60,581 bases of DNA, taken from NCBI GenBank assembly GCA_964418645.1, contig CAYQME010000008.1:1-60581 (forward strand), read 5' to 3'. Positions within the stretch are counted from its first letter, which is position 1; the number at the start of each line of letters is the position of its first letter. A program made the translations under genes and the position numbers. Source of the stretch: JAADHG01 sp964418645 (lineage in GTDB: Bacteria; Bacteroidota; Bacteroidia; Flavobacteriales; Flavobacteriaceae). The notes under the pieces were generated by a model. It was not told the origin of the DNA and ran no database searches. It saw only the letters and a program-made list of their open reading frames with translations. This document shows positions 59,511 through 60,581 of this stretch, piece by piece.

Positions 59511-60164
59511 ATGTTAGACAAAAACGGAATAGCAAAACGAATTGCCAAAGAAGTAAAAGATGGGTATTATGTTAATCTTGGGATTGGCATTCCAACACTT
59601 GTAGCAAATTTTGTAAGAGAAGATATTGATGTAGAATTTCAAAGTGAAAATGGTGTACTTGGAATGGGTCCATTTCCTTTTGAAGACGAAGAAGATGCAG
59701 ATTTAATAAACGCAGGAAAGCAAACTATTACAACCTTACTAGGAGCTAGCTTTTTTGATTCAGCAATGAGTTTTTCAATGATTAGAGGGCAACATGTAGA
59801 TCTTACTATTTTAGGCGCCATGGAAGTTGCTGAAAATGGCGATATTGCTAATTGGAAGATTCCCGGGAAAATGGTAAAAGGGATGGGAGGTGCTATGGAC
59901 TTAGTTGCTAGTGCAGATAATATAATAGTTGCCATGATGCATACCAATAAAAGAGGAGAATCTAAACTGCTTAAAAAATGTTCTTTGCCATTAACAGGAG
60001 TTGCTTGTGTTAAAAAAGTAGTCACAAATTTAGCAGTATTGGAAGTTACCGATGATGGTTTTAAACTATTAGAGCGAGCACCTAGAGTTTCTGTTGATGA
60101 GATTATGGAAGCTACAGAAGGTAATTTAATTGTAGAAGGAACTATTCCAGAAATGAGCATTTAG
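59511..60164 (+). CDS. scoB: 3-oxoacid CoA-transferase subunit B
   Basis: 217 aa. VNLGIGIPTLVANFV and EFQSENGVLGMGPFP; Glu46 in SENG is the catalytic residue that forms the acyl-glutamyl-CoA intermediate. MTNKR-like C-terminal part (MHTNKRGESKLLKKC) is typical of SCOT B. It pairs with scoA. Confidence 0.94.
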   Translation: MLDKNGIAKRIAKEVKDGYYVNLGIGIPTLVANFVREDIDVEFQSENGVLGMGPFPFEDEEDADLINAGKQTITTLLGASFFDSAMSFSMIRGQHVDLTILGAMEVAENGDIANWKIPGKMVKGMGGAMDLVASADNIIVAMMHTNKRGESKLLKKCSLPLTGVACVKKVVTNLAVLEVTDDGFKLLERAPRVSVDEIMEATEGNLIVEGTIPEMSI

Positions 60165-60294
60165 CAACATCGCATATCGTACAAAATGTTAAAATATTAT
60201 GTATTTCATCGATTAAATAAGCTTTTAAGCAGATAAATATAAAATTAGTTTCATATTAGCAGTCCCCAAATAAACCAAATATTAAAATAGATTT

Positions 60295-60342
60295 CCAAAT
60301 CTACCACGAATTTAACTTATGAATGTTGTACCAAATCTACCA
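60295..60342. repeat. Two 12-bp direct repeats
   Basis: CCAAATCTACCA at 60295-60306 and 60331-60342, 36 bp apart, in the gap after scoB (60165-60390), which otherwise shows no gene or RNA feature. Confidence 0.45.
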
Positions 60343-60390
60343 AAACCTACTTATAGATTTAAAAAAATATTTAAAAGTATTCAAAACACT

Positions 60391-60413
60391 AAAAGGCTCC
60401 TAAGGAGCCTTTT
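60391..60413. terminator. Bidirectional terminator after scoB
   Basis: AAAAGGCTCCT-A-AGGAGCCTTTT, a perfect inverted repeat of 11 bp with a one-base centre, between convergent genes. Confidence 0.85.
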
Positions 60414-60459
60414 GCGCTTAATTAGAAAGCTATTAATGCTTTAATTTTTAACTTATATT

Positions 60460-60581
60460 TTATAAATGTATTATTTCACTATCAGGAAGAAGAGTATCCC
60501 CTCGTAGTCTTAAGATAATTTGAGCCACTGCAATGGTGTCTTTTTCGCAATAGTTTACAATTCTATCTATATCCTCTTCCT
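60460..60581 (-). CDS. 3' end of a 3'-5' exonuclease-like protein (partial)
   Basis: The last 40 codons run to the stop at 60460-60462 and the gene continues beyond the window. They read DIDRIVNYCEKDTIAVAQII then LRLRGD, the usual end of DnaQ/PolB-like 3'-5' exonuclease domains, where YCxxD supplies the last catalytic acid. The family call rests on this short piece only. Confidence 0.6.
   Translation of the reverse strand, partial: EEDIDRIVNYCEKDTIAVAQIILRLRGDTLLPDSEIIHL

Noticed and set aside
59639..60160. 173-codon open frame on the minus strand inside scoB
   Set aside because: Mirror of a clear CoA-transferase gene, Ser/Thr-rich translation without a domain.
1..60581. CRISPR arrays, tRNA or rRNA genes, phage or integrase genes
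   Set aside because: No regularly spaced repeats, no cloverleaf-like intergenic sequence and no integrase or capsid-like protein was seen on reading; a covariance-model search could still find something small.

Overview
The window is a piece of a low-GC Bacteroidota chromosome, almost certainly a marine-type member of the Flavobacteriaceae. The evidence is the gliding/type IX secretion genes (SprE/PorW-like and GldH), a RicT-GldH-PBP1A block, an F-type ATPase operon without atpD/atpC, many short Lys/Asn-rich lipoproteins, almost no Shine-Dalgarno sites, and repeated -7 boxes of the TAnnTTTG type that is typical of this phylum. No rRNA, tRNA or CRISPR array was seen.

Layout. (1) 1-19.6 kb is a polysaccharide locus, visibly more AT-rich than its flanks over much of its length. 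It starts with cysN (sulfate activation) and carries a Wzx flippase, two sulfotransferases, two Wzy/ligase-like membrane proteins, four glycosyltransferases, a WcaF-type acetyltransferase, ugd and a UDP-xylose synthase, a WcaJ-type initiating phosphosugar transferase and a CapK-type adenylate-forming enzyme. Together they suggest a secreted or surface glycan containing glucuronic acid and/or xylose and carrying sulfate and acetyl groups. Between 11.2 and 13.4 kb the locus is a graveyard: 5' pieces of a second ugd, of a DUF4143 ATPase and of a DegT-type aminotransferase lie around one intact DUF4143 ATPase gene. The aminotransferase start is also split by a 211-bp MITE-like element flanked by TAA. 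(2) 19.7-28.3 kb holds housekeeping and conserved family genes: purD, DUF6341, DUF6427, upp, DUF4254, a GT9 glycosyltransferase, a PaaE-like reductase and a DUF5687/ABC ATPase pair. (3) 28.3-37.0 kb holds sprE, a bactofilin gene, atpZ, a DUF6168-like gene and atpBEFHAG, with a near-consensus promoter before atpB and a hairpin plus T-run after atpE. (4) 37.1-43.9 kb is an envelope block: lipoprotein, second flippase, dut, a broken TPR gene, an intact TPR gene, a DUF4292 lipoprotein and an EnvC-like factor. (5) 43.9-52.8 kb contains an acyl-CoA thioesterase, an HU-SPOR protein, dprA, trpS, plsC, a three-gene ECF sigma operon and recA. (6) 53.0-60.6 kb contains a U32 protein with its own ferredoxin, ricT, gldH, a PBP1A, both CoA-transferase subunits and the 3' end of a 3'-5' exonuclease-like gene.

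The most interesting signal is around the ECF operon. The sequence upstream of the lipoprotein-sigma-barrel operon (51701-51728, minus strand) shares 25 of 28 bases with 52835-52862 on the plus strand, in the recA upstream region. The second copy is followed, after about 70 bases without a useful reading frame, by a 12-bp perfect stem with a T-run. This looks like an ECF-controlled small RNA of about 90 nt next to an auto-controlled sigma operon. The third gene of that operon encodes a cytoplasmic anti-sigma-like end, one membrane segment, a long disordered linker and an outer-membrane barrel in one chain.

Three frameshifts in A-runs (four-helix-bundle gene near 14.81 kb; TPR gene near 39.76 and 40.01 kb) could be real decay or homopolymer sequencing errors. 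All functional names come from reading the translations by eye; no search was run.
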